A program made the position numbers and the translations under genes. The notes below the pieces were generated by a model that made no database searches, had not been told where the DNA came from, and saw only the letters and a list, made by a program, of their open reading frames with translations. This document shows, piece after piece, positions 1 to 7,494 of a DNA stretch of 47,063 nt; positions within the stretch are counted from its first letter, which is position 1, and each line of letters begins with the position of its first letter. The stretch covers positions 1 through 47,063 of the forward strand of contig NZ_VATA01000048.1 of assembly GCF_005870025.1 (NCBI RefSeq), written 5' to 3'. The stretch is from Poseidonocella sp. HB161398 (GTDB taxonomy: Bacteria > Pseudomonadota > Alphaproteobacteria > Rhodobacterales > Rhodobacteraceae).

Positions 1-759
1 TCAGACCAGACCCTTGTCCCTGAGTTTCGCCACCAGCTCGTCGACCGAGCCCACCATCTCGCCCGCGGCCCGCGCGGGCGGCTCGGCGGTCTTCACCACC
101 GTCAGCCGCGGCGTCACGTCGACGCCCAGATCGGCGGCCGTCTTCATGTCGAGCGGCTTCTTCTTCGCCTTCATGATATTGGGAAGGCTGGCGTAGCGCG
201 GCTCGTTGAGGCGCAGGTCCACGGTGACGATCGCCGGGAGCGCGACCTTGATGGTCTGCAGCCCGCCATCCACCTCGCGGGTGACGATGGCGCTGTCGCC
301 TTCGACCGCCAGCTCCGAGGCGAAGGTCGCCTGCGACCAGCCCAGCAGCGCCGAGAGCATCTGCCCGGTGGCGTTCATGTCGTTGTCGATTGCCTGCTTG
401 CCGGCCAGGACCAGCTGCGGCTGCTCCTCCTCGACGAGTTTCGCGAGGATCTTGGCGACGGCGAGCGGCTCGATGTCCTGGTGGACGTCCTCGGCCGCCT
501 CGACCAGGATCGCCCGGTCGGCGCCCATGGCGAGCGCGGTGCGCAGCGTCTCCTGCGCCTGTTTCACGCCGACGGAGACAGCGACGATCTCGGTGGCGAC
601 GCCCTTCTCCTTGAGCCGGATGGCTTCCTCGACGGCGATTTCGTCGAACGGGTTCATCGACATCTTCACGTTGGCGAGGTCGACACCGCTGCCATCCGCC
701 TTCACGCGGACCTTCACGTTGTAGTCGATCACCCGCTTAACGGGCACGAGGATCTTCAT
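1..759 (-). CDS. etfB: Electron transfer flavoprotein beta subunit
   Basis: Small subunit of the soluble electron-transfer flavoprotein, which binds AMP and passes electrons from acyl-CoA dehydrogenases to ETF-ubiquinone oxidoreductase. The 252-residue product has the usual family length. It opens with the typical [16 protein letters not shown] and carries a [23 protein letters not shown]-type core (quoted in outline) at about 165-187, followed by the dehydrogenase recognition loop [15 protein letters not shown] near residues 188-202. The stop codon lies on the first bases of the window, so etfA probably follows just outside. The ATG overlaps the stop of the upstream citE-like gene (ATGA), indicating translational coupling. 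A partner dehydrogenase lies in the same operon at 3263-4426. Identification is firm. Confidence 0.96.
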   Translation of the reverse strand: MKILVPVKRVIDYNVKVRVKADGSGVDLANVKMSMNPFDEIAVEEAIRLKEKGVATEIVAVSVGVKQAQETLRTALAMGADRAILVEAAEDVHQDIEPLAVAKILAKLVEEEQPQLVLAGKQAIDNDMNATGQMLSALLGWSQATFASELAVEGDSAIVTREVDGGLQTIKVALPAIVTVDLRLNEPRYASLPNIMKAKKKPLDMKTAADLGVDVTPRLTVVKTAEPPARAAGEMVGSVDELVAKLRDKGLV

Positions 760-1562
760 TCGGTTTTCCTTTCGGGATCCGGAGCGGCGCCTTCGGCCGC
801 GGCGATCAGGGCGCGGGCGCGTAGTCGGACCGGCTCGTCCACCATGGCGCCGTCGACCCGGGCGGCGCCATCGCCGGAAGCCAGCACGCGGCGCGCCCAG
901 TCGAGTTCGGAAGGGGCAGGGGCGAAGCCTGCCAGCACCGGGCCGATCTGGCGCGGGTGGATGCAGAGCTTGCCCGTCATGCCGAGCGCGCGGGCCCGGG
1001 CGGTGTCTGCGGCCAGCGCGGCGGGATCGTCGAGCGCGGTGGTCACCCCGTCGAGCGGCGCGGCGATTCCGGCCAGGCGGCTTGCCAGCACCAGCTCGCT
1101 GCGCGCGGCGAGGAGCGGCTCGGGCTGATGCGCGCAGCCCAGATCGGCGGCATAGTCGACGGAGCCGAAGGCCAGGCGCTGCACCGCCGGATGGGCGGCG
1201 ATCTCGCGGGCAGCGGCAATGCCACGCGCAGTCTCGACGAGCGCGATGACCGCCAGACCTGCGGCAGCGAGGCTGCCGAGCACGGCCAGATCCTCGGCTT
1301 TCGGCAGCATCACCGCCGCTGCGCCGGAGGCCGCCGCCAGATCCGCCGCATGCCAGGGTGTCCCGGCGGCATTGATCCGCAGGATCACCGGCAGCGCGGT
1401 GAAATCGAAGCGCAGCTGGGCGCGCGCGCGGTCCTTGTCGCCCGGCGCCACGGCATCCTCGAGATCGAGGATCACCGCATCGGCGCCCGACTCTGCGGCG
1501 CGGGCGAAACGGTCGGGGCGGGTCGCAGGCACGAAGAGCGGGGCGCGGACAAGGGTCACCAT
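756..1562 (-). CDS. CitE/HpcH-family CoA-ester lyase (citramalyl/malyl-CoA type)
   Basis: A TIM-barrel HpcH/HpaI-CitE family lyase of 268 residues; this family cleaves (S)-malyl-, citramalyl- or beta-methylmalyl-CoA to acetyl-CoA plus a 2-oxo acid. Visible motifs are [14 protein letters not shown] (about 9-22), [17 protein letters not shown] (31-47), the substrate-binding Arg of LRINAAGTP (about 60), the Mg-binding Glu of ETARGI and Asp of [10 protein letters not shown], and [10 protein letters not shown] near 205. An upstream in-frame extension is open, but the start at 1562 fits the family alignment and has an AAGGAGAG ribosome site. Its stop overlaps etfB by four bases. With the hydratase and dehydrogenase upstream, the likely job is cleaving citramalyl-CoA to pyruvate and acetyl-CoA; the exact substrate is inferred. 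Confidence 0.88.
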   Translation of the reverse strand: MVTLVRAPLFVPATRPDRFARAAESGADAVILDLEDAVAPGDKDRARAQLRFDFTALPVILRINAAGTPWHAADLAAASGAAAVMLPKAEDLAVLGSLAAAGLAVIALVETARGIAAAREIAAHPAVQRLAFGSVDYAADLGCAHQPEPLLAARSELVLASRLAGIAAPLDGVTTALDDPAALAADTARARALGMTGKLCIHPRQIGPVLAGFAPAPSELDWARRVLASGDGAARVDGAMVDEPVRLRARALIAAAEGAAPDPERKTE

Positions 1563-2421
1563 CGCGCTCTCTCCTTGATTGCCAACTGCCGGTCGGGCCC
1601 CGCGGTCAGTGCCCTCCGCTTTGGAGTTGCGTTCGCGGCCATCAACTGCCGGATTATTCCGGCGGTCCCGGTCGCCGGCATCTCCGGGCGGGCCGCGCGG
1701 TTGCGGCGCTGCCTGCCCGGCATTCGGTCCCTGGTGGCAGGGGCCCGGACCATCTCGGAAGCGGAAATAACCGCATCGGCGCGCGACCTGGCTGCGCGGG
1801 CGGAACGGCCCGGGCTGGTCGCAAGGGAGAAGAGCGAGGTGCGGGCGACAGTCACCATCGAGCGACTTCCTCCAGTTGAGCGGGCCTGCCGGGTCGCGTG
1901 CTTCCGGGCTGCGGTGCATCGGTAGTCGCCGCTGGACGTGTCCTTCCGGGACTTCGGGTCGGGGAGCTGATCGGCAGGGCCTTGCAATCGCGGCGTCGCT
2001 GGCCTGGGGTCCGCTCCCCGGGGCCAGGCGCCCGGGCAGTCTCGGGATCGGGACCCATTGCGCCAGCGCCGCACAATCCGGCGGTTCGGGTGACGGGCCC
2101 GCAGATCGCCGTCCAGCAAAGAACTGTCATGCCGCGGAAATTTCTCTGGCCCATGTGCTGCGCGTTCCGGACCCGGTTGCCCGCAAGGCCGTCACGGGCA
2201 TTTTGCTCCCGCGGTGACGGATCGGGGGCCGCGGGGCCAGTCCCTGCGGCGGATGGGGTCGCGAGGCTCCCGGAGTGGGAAGCGCTGCCGACGGGCGCCG
2301 CCGGACGCGTCCCGGGGACCGTGGCGCACACAGCGCACCGTGCCGCGACGGTGCCGGCCGCCGCTCTGCATCCCGGCCGGGCAACGGGCGCGGCGCAGGG
2401 CAGGTGGACAGGGGTCACCAT
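1563..2421 (-). repeat. Degenerate tandem copies of the citE 5' end
   Basis: This 0.85-kb stretch inside an otherwise tight operon has no intact gene. On the minus strand, ATGs at 1858, 2130 and 2421 repeat the start of the lyase gene (ATG at 1562) with a spacing of about 270-295 bases. The copy at 1858 is clear. It begins MVTVARTSLFSLATSPGR where the real gene begins [18 protein letters not shown], and similarity continues through RADAV, RAP...RDR and IIRQLMAANATP. DNA at about 1723-1858 matches 1427-1562 base by base at roughly 75% by eye. The copies at 2130 and 2421 are weaker: they keep GPVTR and ARAPGPGER, and MVTPV plus APVARP, respectively. The ATG at 2421 overlaps the hydratase stop, which suggests lyase and hydratase were once directly joined. 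The two weaker copies need a dot plot. Confidence 0.65.
1615..1858 (-). pseudogene. Truncated, decayed citE N-terminal copy (clearest repeat unit)
   Basis: Best preserved unit of the degenerate array. From ATG 1858 it follows the first 75 or so codons of the neighbouring lyase with small indels, keeping ARAA, ADAV, AP and DR landmarks. The acidic metal-site stretch ILDLEDAV has become ISASEMVR, so no functional barrel could form. It lacks everything beyond about codon 80 of the parent. Sequence upstream of its ATG (1859-1905) also resembles the hydratase 3' end at 2421-2465, so the duplicated unit probably spanned the gene junction. Confidence 0.7.
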
Positions 2422-3260
2422 TCTGCCGTCGCCTCCATGGCCGCGGGTCCGCCGGGCCGCGCGGTCCAGAGCCTCATCGCCGGCCCGTCCTCGTCCGCAT
2501 TCAGCATCACCGGCGCCGTGTCGAAGAGCGGCGTGCCGCTGCGGAAGGAGAAGCGCGCCAGCGGCGCTCCGCGCAGATCGGCGGCGTAGAGCGCCAGCAG
2601 CGTCGCCTGCAGCGGCCCGTGCACGATCAGGCCGGGATAGCCCTCCTCGCCGGTCACGTAGGGCTGGTCGTAATGGATGCGGTGGCCGTTGAAGGTCAGC
2701 GCCGAGTAGCGGAAGAGCAGCACCGGACCGGCGTCGATCCGGCGGTGCCGCGCGCCTTCGGGGGCGGCGGGAGGCGCGGCGCGGGAGGCGGAGACGGCCT
2801 CGCGGTAGACGATGTCCTGGCGCTCGGTCACGGCGAGCTGCCCGCCGCTTTCGATCCGGTGCTCCACCGTGACGAAGCAGAGCGGTCCGCTGCGCCCGGA
2901 TTTCAGCGCCACATCGGTGATGGCCGAGCGGCGGGTGACGGTCTCGCCGATGCGGATCGGCGCGTGGAAGGCAAAGGCGCCGCCTGCCCACATGCGCCGC
3001 GGCAGCGGCACCGGCGGCAGGAAGCCGCCGCGGGCGGGATGGCCGTCGGGGCCGAGCTCGGCCGTCGGCCGGGCGGGCTGGCAGAGGCAGAGATGGATCA
3101 GCTGCGGCGCCGCCGCGCCGGGCGCGAGCGCCGCCTCGCGGTCGAAGGTGGCGGCGAAGCGCTGGACCAGCTCGGGGGCGAGCGTCTCGGACTGGGTTTC
3201 GCTGCGGCCGATCCAGCCTGCGAGATGCGCGAGATCGAGCGGGGTGGCAGGGGCGTCCAT
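2415..3260 (-). CDS. HTD2/MaoC-type acyl-CoA hydratase (FAS1-like dehydratase family)
   Basis: A double hot-dog hydratase of 281 residues, the size of mesaconyl-C4-CoA hydratase and of the MaoC-like hydratases used in itaconate and 3-hydroxypropionate type pathways. The N-terminal half holds LPRRMWAGGAFAFHAPIRIG (about 85-104). The C-terminal half holds the catalytic hot-dog segment YSALTFNGHRIHYD followed by YPGLIVHGPLQATLL (about 186-222). The expected reaction is addition of water to an enoyl-CoA such as mesaconyl-CoA. The start lies two bases from the stop of the dehydrogenase upstream, so the two are co-translated. The stop codon overlaps an ATG that heads a decayed citE-like copy. The family call is solid; the substrate is inferred from the lyase downstream. 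Confidence 0.85.
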   Translation of the reverse strand: MDAPATPLDLAHLAGWIGRSETQSETLAPELVQRFAATFDREAALAPGAAAPQLIHLCLCQPARPTAELGPDGHPARGGFLPPVPLPRRMWAGGAFAFHAPIRIGETVTRRSAITDVALKSGRSGPLCFVTVEHRIESGGQLAVTERQDIVYREAVSASRAAPPAAPEGARHRRIDAGPVLLFRYSALTFNGHRIHYDQPYVTGEEGYPGLIVHGPLQATLLALYAADLRGAPLARFSFRSGTPLFDTAPVMLNADEDGPAMRLWTARPGGPAAMEATAEW

Positions 3261-3262
3261 GC

Positions 3263-4426
3263 TCAGAAGCTCCGCGGCAGGCCGAGCACGTGCTCGGCGA
3301 CATAGGAGAGGATCAGGTTGGTCGAAATCGGCGCCACCTGGTAGAGCCGGGTCTCGCGGAACTTGCGTTCCACGTCGTATTCGGCGGCGAAGCCGAAGCC
3401 GCCATGGAACTGCAGGCAGGCATTGGCGGCCTCCCAGCTGGCCTTGGCGGCAAGGTACTTGGCCATGTTCGCCTCGGCACCGCAGGGCGCGCCCGCGTCA
3501 TAGAGCCGGCAGGCCTTCTCGCGCATCAGGTTGGCGGCCTCGATCTCGATATAGGCCTCGGCGATCGGGAACTGCACGCCCTGGTTCTGCCCGATCGGGC
3601 GGCCGAAGACCTCGCGCTCGGAGACATAGGCCGTGACGCGGTCAGTGAACCAGTAGCCGTCGCCGATGCACTCCGCGGCGATCAGCGTGCGCTCGGCATT
3701 GAGCCCGGTCAGGATGTACTTGAAGCCCTGGCCCTCCTCGCCGATCAGGTTCTCGGCCGGGATCTCGAGATTCTCGAAGAAGAGCTCGTTGGTCTCGTGA
3801 TTGACCATGTTGCGGATCGGCTGGACGGTCATGCCGCCCGCCATCGCCGCCTTGATGTCGACGAGGAAGATCGAGAGCCCCTCGGATTTCTTCTTCACCT
3901 CGGCCAGCGGCGTGGTGCGCGCCAGCAGGATCATCAGGTCGGAATGCTGCACCCGGCTGATCCAGACCTTCTGGCCGTTGACGACATAGCGGTCGCCCTT
4001 GCGCACGGCCGTGGTGCGGATGCGGGTCGTGTCGGTGCCGGTCGTGGGCTCGGTCACGCCCATCGACTGCAGGCGGAGCTCGCCCGAGGCGAGCTTCGGC
4101 AGGATGCGCTGCTTCTGCTCTTCCGAGCCGTGCCGGACCAGCGTGTTCATGTTGTACATCTGGCCGTGGCAGGCGCCGGAATTGCCGCCCGCGCGGTTGA
4201 TCTCCTCCATGATGATCGAGGCCTCGCCGAGCCCCAGCCCGGAGCCGCCATAGGCCTCGGGGATCAGCGCCGCCATCCAGCCGGCGCGGGTCAGCGCGTC
4301 GACGAAGGCCTCCGGATAGGCGCGGGCCTCGTCGATCTCGCGGTGGTAGCTGTCTGGGAACTCCGCGCAGAGCGCGCGCACGGCGTCGCGGATGTCCTGG
4401 AAGTCGTCGGTGCGGTTCTGGTACAT
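3263..4426 (-). CDS. Acyl-CoA dehydrogenase
   Basis: FAD-dependent acyl-CoA dehydrogenase of 387 residues that would introduce the alpha-beta double bond and hand electrons to the ETF of the same operon. Family landmarks are MAALIPEAYGGSGLGLGEAS (about 50-69), GVTEPTTGTDTTRI (about 130-143), VNGQKVWISRV and LQFHGGFGFAAEYDVER near 340-357. The usual C-terminal EGT catalytic Glu is absent: the segment reads YQVAPISTN. A Glu is present in LNAERTLIAAE (about 240), the position used by isovaleryl-CoA-type enzymes. The start at 4426 is preceded by a strong GGGAGGA site. It is first gene of the operon and divergent from the LysR gene, which probably controls it. Confidence 0.92.
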   Translation of the reverse strand: MYQNRTDDFQDIRDAVRALCAEFPDSYHREIDEARAYPEAFVDALTRAGWMAALIPEAYGGSGLGLGEASIIMEEINRAGGNSGACHGQMYNMNTLVRHGSEEQKQRILPKLASGELRLQSMGVTEPTTGTDTTRIRTTAVRKGDRYVVNGQKVWISRVQHSDLMILLARTTPLAEVKKKSEGLSIFLVDIKAAMAGGMTVQPIRNMVNHETNELFFENLEIPAENLIGEEGQGFKYILTGLNAERTLIAAECIGDGYWFTDRVTAYVSEREVFGRPIGQNQGVQFPIAEAYIEIEAANLMREKACRLYDAGAPCGAEANMAKYLAAKASWEAANACLQFHGGFGFAAEYDVERKFRETRLYQVAPISTNLILSYVAEHVLGLPRSF

Positions 4427-4486
4427 GGCTGTTCCTCCCTGGGGGGCTGTCCGGACCTGTGTGACGCCGCGGGCGCACATAAATCC

Positions 4487-4526
4487 AATATATATTTTGC
4501 CTCGTCTCTATATTGAAAATATATAG
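4487..4526. promoter_or_regulatory. AT-rich inverted repeats in the divergent dehydrogenase/LysR promoter
   Basis: An isolated AT-rich island in a GC-rich intergenic region. TATATATTTT at 4489-4498 pairs perfectly with AAAATATATA at 4516-4525 across 17 bases. A second, nested palindrome CTATAT-N7-ATATAG spans 4508-4526 and has the T-N11-A character of LysR-type binding boxes. The position between the divergent LysR and dehydrogenase genes fits an autoregulated LysR operator. Binding itself is inferred. Confidence 0.55.
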
Positions 4527-4577
4527 CTACAGGCGCTGGCGATCCGGCGCCGCAGAGGCGACGCACCGGAGGCTGCA

Positions 4578-5489
4578 ATGGATATCCGCCAGCTCAGGCA
4601 ATTCCTGGCCATTGCCGAGGAGGGCGCCTTCTCGCGCGCGGCGGCACGGTTGAACGTGGCCCAGCCGGCGCTCTCGACCGGGCTGAGGAAGCTGGAGGAG
4701 GAGCTGGGCGTCGCGCTTTTCCTGCGGGGGCCGCGCGGGGTGGTGCCGACCGAGGCGGGAGAGCTGCTCCTGCGCCGCGCGCGCGGGCTGATCGGCGATC
4801 TGGAAACCGCGCGCGAGGAGGTCCGCTCGCTCGGCCGCACGCCCCAGGGGACGGTCTGGCTCGGCCTGCCGGGGACGGTCTGCGGCATCCTTCCCGCGCC
4901 GCTGATCGCGCGCTGCCGCGACCGCTATCCCGGGATCCGGATCATCGTCGCCGAGGCGATGAGCGGCTTCGTGCATGAATGGCTGCTCGAGGGGCGGATC
5001 GAGCTGGCGGTGCTCTATGCCGAGCTGCGCGAGACCGGGATCCTGTCGCGCCCGCTGCTCGACGAGGAGCTGGTGCTGCTCCTGCCGCCGCGGGAGGACG
5101 CGCCCGGGGGACTGCCCGCGGGTCCGCTGATCCTGCCGAGCCCGGCGCACGGGCTGCGCCGCATGCTCGACGCCGCCTTGCGCGCCGGCGGGGCGAAGCG
5201 CGCCCCCGCCTACGAGGTCGACAGCTACCAGGCGATCAAGCAGCTCGTCGCCGGCGGCTATGGCTGGTCGGTGCTGCCCCGCCATGCGGTCGCGGCCGAG
5301 GCGGCGGCGGGCGAGCTGGCGCTCCGCCCCTGGCCGGGCGCGCCGCTGCAGCGCCGGGCCTGGCTGTCCCACATGTCCGCAAGGCCGCTCAGCCGTCCCG
5401 CGCAGATCGTCTCGGATCTGCTCTTCGAGACGGTGGAGGGCCTGATTGCCGAAGGCCGCTGGGCCGGGGCGGCGCGGGCGCAGGACTGA
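4578..5489 (+). CDS. LysR-family transcriptional regulator
   Basis: LysR-type regulator of 303 residues, the normal family length. The winged helix-turn-helix occupies about residues 1-60 (MDIRQLRQFLAIAEEGAFSR, then ARLNVAQPALSTGLRKLEEE). A periplasmic-binding-protein-like effector domain follows, from about residue 90 (GTVWLGLPGTVCGILPAPLI) to the end. A CCGGAGG ribosome site sits six bases before the ATG. It is divergent from the dehydrogenase-hydratase-lyase-etfB operon, with palindromic AT-rich boxes between them, so it most likely regulates that operon in response to a pathway CoA ester or acid. The effector cannot be read from sequence. The gene converges on the alpha/beta hydrolase 19 bases downstream. 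Confidence 0.93.
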   Translation: MDIRQLRQFLAIAEEGAFSRAAARLNVAQPALSTGLRKLEEELGVALFLRGPRGVVPTEAGELLLRRARGLIGDLETAREEVRSLGRTPQGTVWLGLPGTVCGILPAPLIARCRDRYPGIRIIVAEAMSGFVHEWLLEGRIELAVLYAELRETGILSRPLLDEELVLLLPPREDAPGGLPAGPLILPSPAHGLRRMLDAALRAGGAKRAPAYEVDSYQAIKQLVAGGYGWSVLPRHAVAAEAAAGELALRPWPGAPLQRRAWLSHMSARPLSRPAQIVSDLLFETVEGLIAEGRWAGAARAQD

Positions 5490-5508
5490 GGGCGCGGGGC
5501 AGGGCATC

Positions 5509-6300
5509 TCAGGCCAGCTCCGCCGCCAGCCCCGCCAGCAGCGCCGCGACCGCCGCGGGCGCGTGATCGGCGGCATGGTGCCCGGCATCGAGCAGCGTCA
5601 TCCGCGCTCCGGCCACCCGCCGGGCCGCGGCCTCGACATAGGCGGGCGGGCGGAAGACATCGGCGGAGCCTGCCGCGAAATGCACCGGACAGCGCAGCCC
5701 GGGCAGCAGCGGCAGCAGGTCGGTTGCCGCCAGCATGCGGAAGAAATGCGCGAAGGAGACCGGGTCATTGCCGCGCCAGCGCCCGCGCAGCGTGGCGAAA
5801 TGGCCGGGATTGCGCGCGCGGTAGGCCTCCGGATAGGTCCGGTCGAGCAGCGCGGGCTCCATCGCCGCCATGCCCTCGGCCGCCATCCGGTCGGCCAGCG
5901 CCAGCACGCCCGCGCGCGCCGCCTCGGCCACGTCCATCGCCGGGCCCAGCGGCGCCAGCCCGGCCGTCCGGTCCGGATAGTCGAGCGCGAAGCGCACCGC
6001 CACGCCGCCGCCCACCGCGCAGCCCGACAGGATCACCGGTGCCGTCAGCCCCAGATGGTCGAGCAGCGCCAGGACATCCGCGGCGATCTCGCCGAAGCCG
6101 GGCGTCGCGGCGATCTTCTCGGAGCCGCCCATGCCGCGCATCTCGGGCAGCACTACGCCCAGCTCGGGCGGCAGATGCGCCAGCACCTGCTCCCAGCTTT
6201 CGATCGAGCCGCCCATTTCGTGGATCAGCACCAGATAGGGCCCGCGCCCGTGCCGGATGCCGTAGCGGAGGGCGCGCCCTCCGGTCTCGAACCACCGCAT
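5509..6300 (-). CDS. Alpha/beta-hydrolase fold protein with Ser-to-Ala nucleophile elbow
   Basis: A 263-residue alpha/beta-hydrolase fold protein resembling 3-oxoadipate enol-lactonase (PcaD) and related esterases. The oxyanion loop LIHEMGGSIESWE (about 25-37), the strand-turn LPEMRGMGGSEK and a C-terminal LDAGHHAADH with His241/242 are present, as is an Asp in the AGSADVF turn. The nucleophile elbow, normally G-x-S-x-G-G, reads G-C-A-V-G-G, so the Ser position is Ala95 with Cys94 beside it. The protein may be a non-hydrolytic fold member, may use another residue, or may bind a ligand. A GGGAGGAC ribosome site precedes the ATG. An IclR-type operator at 6322-6344 lies directly upstream, tying it to the adjacent regulon. 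Confidence 0.85.
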   Translation of the reverse strand: MRWFETGGRALRYGIRHGRGPYLVLIHEMGGSIESWEQVLAHLPPELGVVLPEMRGMGGSEKIAATPGFGEIAADVLALLDHLGLTAPVILSGCAVGGGVAVRFALDYPDRTAGLAPLGPAMDVAEAARAGVLALADRMAAEGMAAMEPALLDRTYPEAYRARNPGHFATLRGRWRGNDPVSFAHFFRMLAATDLLPLLPGLRCPVHFAAGSADVFRPPAYVEAAARRVAGARMTLLDAGHHAADHAPAAVAALLAGLAAELA

Positions 6301-6321
6301 CTGTCCTCCCTCGCATCATTT

Positions 6322-6344
6322 GTCCGCATTACGAACCAATGTCC
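6322..6344 (+). promoter_or_regulatory. IclR-regulon operator, site 1 (alpha/beta hydrolase)
   Basis: Read toward the hydrolase gene, the site is GGAC-ATTG-GTTC-GTAATGC-GGAC, an exact match to the shared half-site pattern GGAC-N4-GTTC-N7-GGAC. It ends 22 bases upstream of the start codon. No clear TTGACA box is seen here, unlike the other sites. Confidence 0.72.
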
Positions 6345-6409
6345 GAATTATGGCGAGGGCGCGGGGAAACGCAATCCCCGAATCCGGGGGCGCGCCAGAT
6401 CGGGGGCGG

Positions 6410-7222
6410 CTACCAGCCCATGGTGCGCGACAGCGCCAGCCCGGCCTTCTTCAGCTCGGGCAGGAAGTCGTTCACCAGGTTCTCGGCACTGTGGCGGGCG
6501 GAGATGGTCGAGGCGTTCAGCGCGGCCATGGTGCGGCCGCTGGGGCTGACGATCGGCACGGCGATCGAGCGGATGCCGATCTCCAGCTCCTCGTCGATCA
6601 CCGCATAGCCCTGGGCGCGCACCCGGACGATCTCGTCCCAGAAGGCCTGGCGGTCGGTGATGGTCTTCGGGGTCATGGACTGCAGCCGGTAGGATTGCAG
6701 CCAGTTATGCAGGTCCTGGTCGGGCAGGGCGGCCAGCAGGACCCGTCCGATCGAGCTGCAGGCCGCGGGCAGGCGGGTGCCGTTGACGATGCGCGAGGAG
6801 TAGATGCGGCGCACCTCGACGCGCTCGATATAGATGATGTCCTCGCCGTCGAGGATGCCGACCGAGGCGGATTCGTCCAGCGTCTCGGTCAGGCTCTTGA
6901 GGATCGCCGCCGAGCCCTCGCCGACCCCCAGCGGCATCAGGAAGCCGCGCGAGAGGTTGACGAGCTTCGGCGTCAGCCAGAAGACCTTGCCGTCGGTGTC
7001 GACGTAGTGCAGCGCCGCCAGGGTCAGCAGCAGCCGCCTTGCCGTGCCGCGGCTGAGCCCGGTCAGCTTGGCCGCATCCGTCAGGGTCAGCCGCCCGCGC
7101 TGGCGCACCGCCTCTTCGGTGGTGAAGCATTCCAGGACCGACATGGCGCGGCCGACCGCGCTGACGAAGTCGGGGTTGCGGGCATCGGCCTCCGGGGCTC
7201 CGGCGGCGGGCTCTTCGGTCAT
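6410..7222 (-). CDS. IclR-family transcriptional regulator (PcaR/PobR-like)
   Basis: An IclR-type regulator of 270 residues. The N-terminal winged helix-turn-helix covers about residues 22-85 (SAVGRAMSVLECF, then LTLTDAAKLTGLSRGTARRL). The C-terminal effector domain contains GTRLPAACSSIGRVLLAALP near 150-169 and RSIAVPIVSPSGRTMAALN near 225-243. It resembles the PcaR/PcaU/PobR branch that controls aromatic-acid and 3-oxoadipate genes. An upstream in-frame Met exists, but the start at 7222 has an AAAGGTGG ribosome site and gives the family length. The gene lies in the middle of the catabolic region whose six transcription units share a 23-bp site, one of them in front of this gene, so it is the obvious local repressor with autoregulation. 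Confidence 0.93.
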   Translation of the reverse strand: MTEEPAAGAPEADARNPDFVSAVGRAMSVLECFTTEEAVRQRGRLTLTDAAKLTGLSRGTARRLLLTLAALHYVDTDGKVFWLTPKLVNLSRGFLMPLGVGEGSAAILKSLTETLDESASVGILDGEDIIYIERVEVRRIYSSRIVNGTRLPAACSSIGRVLLAALPDQDLHNWLQSYRLQSMTPKTITDRQAFWDEIVRVRAQGYAVIDEELEIGIRSIAVPIVSPSGRTMAALNASTISARHSAENLVNDFLPELKKAGLALSRTMGW

Positions 7223-7311
7223 TCTTCCACCTTTCTGCGCGGCGGGCGCGGTCCGTCCTGCGGTCCGGCCGCCCGTCGCGGCGCCTGCGTGCACCTATCC
7301 TGATACCGGGT

Positions 7312-7334
7312 TTCCCATTTCCGGACAATCGTCC
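7312..7334 (+). promoter_or_regulatory. Operator-like site upstream of iclR (site 6, variant)
   Basis: Read toward the iclR gene, the bases are GGAC-GATT-GTCC-GGAAATG-GGAA: same spacing as the other five sites, with one change in each of the second and third half-sites. The first two half-sites form a perfect palindrome, CGGAC-AATC-GTCCG on the plus strand. It lies 90 bases before the start codon and suggests autoregulation. Confidence 0.55.
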
Positions 7335-7371
7335 GTTTTCCGGCATTGAACGCGCCGCCCTCCGCTTGGGC

Positions 7372-7425
7372 TTGACAGGGCCCCCGCAGCTGCGCAAATT
7401 ACGGACATATGTTCGCAATGCGGAC
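7372..7425 (+). promoter_or_regulatory. Promoter with IclR operator, site 2 (CoA-transferase operon)
   Basis: A consensus -35 box TTGACA at 7372-7377 precedes a weak -10 near 7394-7399. The operator GGAC-ATAT-GTTC-GCAATGC-GGAC at 7403-7425 begins 25 bases after the -35 box and so covers the expected start point. This arrangement fits repression. The start codon of the CoA-transferase A gene is 70 bases further on. Confidence 0.72.
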
Positions 7426-7494
7426 GACGTGTCGATTTCGGGCGGGCGCGGGCGCCGGTCCGTCGACCCGGCTGCTAAGGAGGAGAGTTGGGGA

